Shown here piece after piece: positions 63,534 to 64,000 of a stretch of DNA of 64,000 nucleotides. The position numbers and the translations under genes were made by a program. How positions within the stretch are numbered: the stretch's first letter is position 1; each line of letters begins with the position of its first letter. The notes below the pieces were generated by a model. That model saw only the letters and a list, made by a program, of their open reading frames with translations. It was not told where the DNA came from and did not search any database. The stretch comes from Sphingobacterium arenae. GTDB taxonomy: Bacteria > Bacteroidota > Bacteroidia > Sphingobacteriales > Sphingobacteriaceae. The stretch spans positions 1,187,922 through 1,251,921 of the forward strand of contig NZ_JACNYK010000001.1 of the NCBI RefSeq assembly GCF_014692505.1, read 5' to 3'.

Positions 63534-64000
63534 ATGATGAACGGGAAGCTTTTATTGATAGAGGACGATCAGGATCTTGGGCAAGAAGTTAAAAATTATC
63601 TAAATGCGGTCGGGTTTACAACGAAATTAGTGCCGAGTGCTTTCGGTGCGACGGAAAGTTGTAAAGAAGAGGAATTCGATCTGTTGATTGTCGATGTACA
63701 GTTGCCTGGGATGGATGGATTTGAATTAATCGAAGTTGTCCGAAAAATAAGACCTACGACTGCTTTCTTGTTTCTGACAGCCAGGAATCAGCGGCAAAGC
63801 CGTTTAAGAGGGTTGAAACTTGGAGCGGCGGACTATATAACAAAACCTTTTGATGCCGAGGAGCTCGTATGGCGTATTCATAATATTTTGAAAAGAAACA
63901 ATGGAGAAATCGTACATCAAAAGTTAGGGTTCGGTGATGTAATGCTAGACTGTAATACGATGCGGTTGACTATTGGTAAACAAAAGGAGTATAAGTTAAC
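63534..64000 (+). CDS. Response regulator, OmpR-type (3' end missing)
   Basis: Partner of the preceding kinase; about 155 residues are visible before the right edge. I translated it by hand from ATG 63534 (a second ATG follows directly). The receiver domain has the acidic pocket EDD (10-12), the phosphorylated D54 in LIVDVQLPGMDG, T82 in FLTARN and K104 in ITKPFD. After about residue 125 the sequence LGFGDVMLDCNTMRLTIGKQ matches the start of the winged-helix output domain of the OmpR/PhoB family. The DNA-recognition helix lies outside the window. A 106-base spacer separates it from the kinase gene. Confidence 0.9.
   Translation, partial: MMNGKLLLIEDDQDLGQEVKNYLNAVGFTTKLVPSAFGATESCKEEEFDLLIVDVQLPGMDGFELIEVVRKIRPTTAFLFLTARNQRQSRLRGLKLGAADYITKPFDAEELVWRIHNILKRNNGEIVHQKLGFGDVMLDCNTMRLTIGKQKEYKL

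Noticed and set aside
1..64000. tRNA, rRNA, CRISPR, transposon or phage genes
   Set aside because: All spacers are short and were read; none shows a tRNA-like T-loop, direct repeat array, transposase motif or terminal inverted repeats.

Overview
The window is chromosomal DNA from a member of the Bacteroidota, most likely Sphingobacteriaceae (Sphingobacterium- or Pedobacter-like). The evidence is two SusC/SusD pairs, an alternative complex III (act) operon joined to cytochrome oxidase genes, several TAnnTTTG-type -7 promoter elements, few Shine-Dalgarno sequences, and many Bacteroidota-typical families (DUF5009, DUF4434, DUF5018, GH92, GH29). The genus is an inference. I saw no tRNA, rRNA, CRISPR array, insertion sequence, prophage or plasmid feature. 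No stretch over 300 bases lacks a gene; the longest, 14937-15232, holds the likely act operon promoter.

Layout. (1) 1-10272: glycan locus 1. On the minus strand a ROK regulator overlaps susC, followed by a susD-like gene, a GH29 alpha-L-fucosidase and a GH92 mannosidase that runs off the left edge. A DUF5009 membrane acyltransferase-like gene diverges from it. Fucosidase plus GH92 suggests N-glycan-type fucosylated mannosides. (2) 10306-14936: housekeeping genes: rpsO, pnp, a DUF493 gene, an orphan LacI-type regulator and msrB. (3) 15116-32401: one long respiratory operon: actABCDEF, coxB, coxA, ctaA, ctaB, two subunit III genes, a subunit IV gene, a SCO-like gene that has lost its copper ligands, a DUF420 gene and a conserved hypothetical. 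It encodes the quinol-to-oxygen chain and its heme A supply. (4) 32412-37300: pckA, an LD-carboxypeptidase and metG. (5) 37437-57723: glycan locus 2. A ROK regulator diverges from an AmpG-like MFS transporter, then a secreted FAD oxidoreductase, SusC, SusD, a DUF5018 lipoprotein, two tandem GHL10-like lipoproteins, an unrecognised secreted protein, a DUF5009 protein, two tandem SGNH hydrolases, a DUF4434 protein and an AGE-family epimerase. (6) 57842-64000: brnQ, folP, tsaC and dapD on the minus strand, then hslR and a histidine kinase/response regulator pair cut by the right edge.

The best candidate for an undescribed system is locus 2. It has full capture, uptake and cytoplasmic isomerisation functions but no classical, well-characterised glycoside hydrolase; cleavage would have to come from GHL10-like, DUF4434 and perhaps oxidative enzymes. 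The second notable item is the SCO-like protein without its CxxxC motif and metal histidine in an otherwise canonical oxidase operon. Both glycan loci share a ROK regulator, SusC/SusD, a DUF5009 protein and a hairpin downstream of the SusCD genes.
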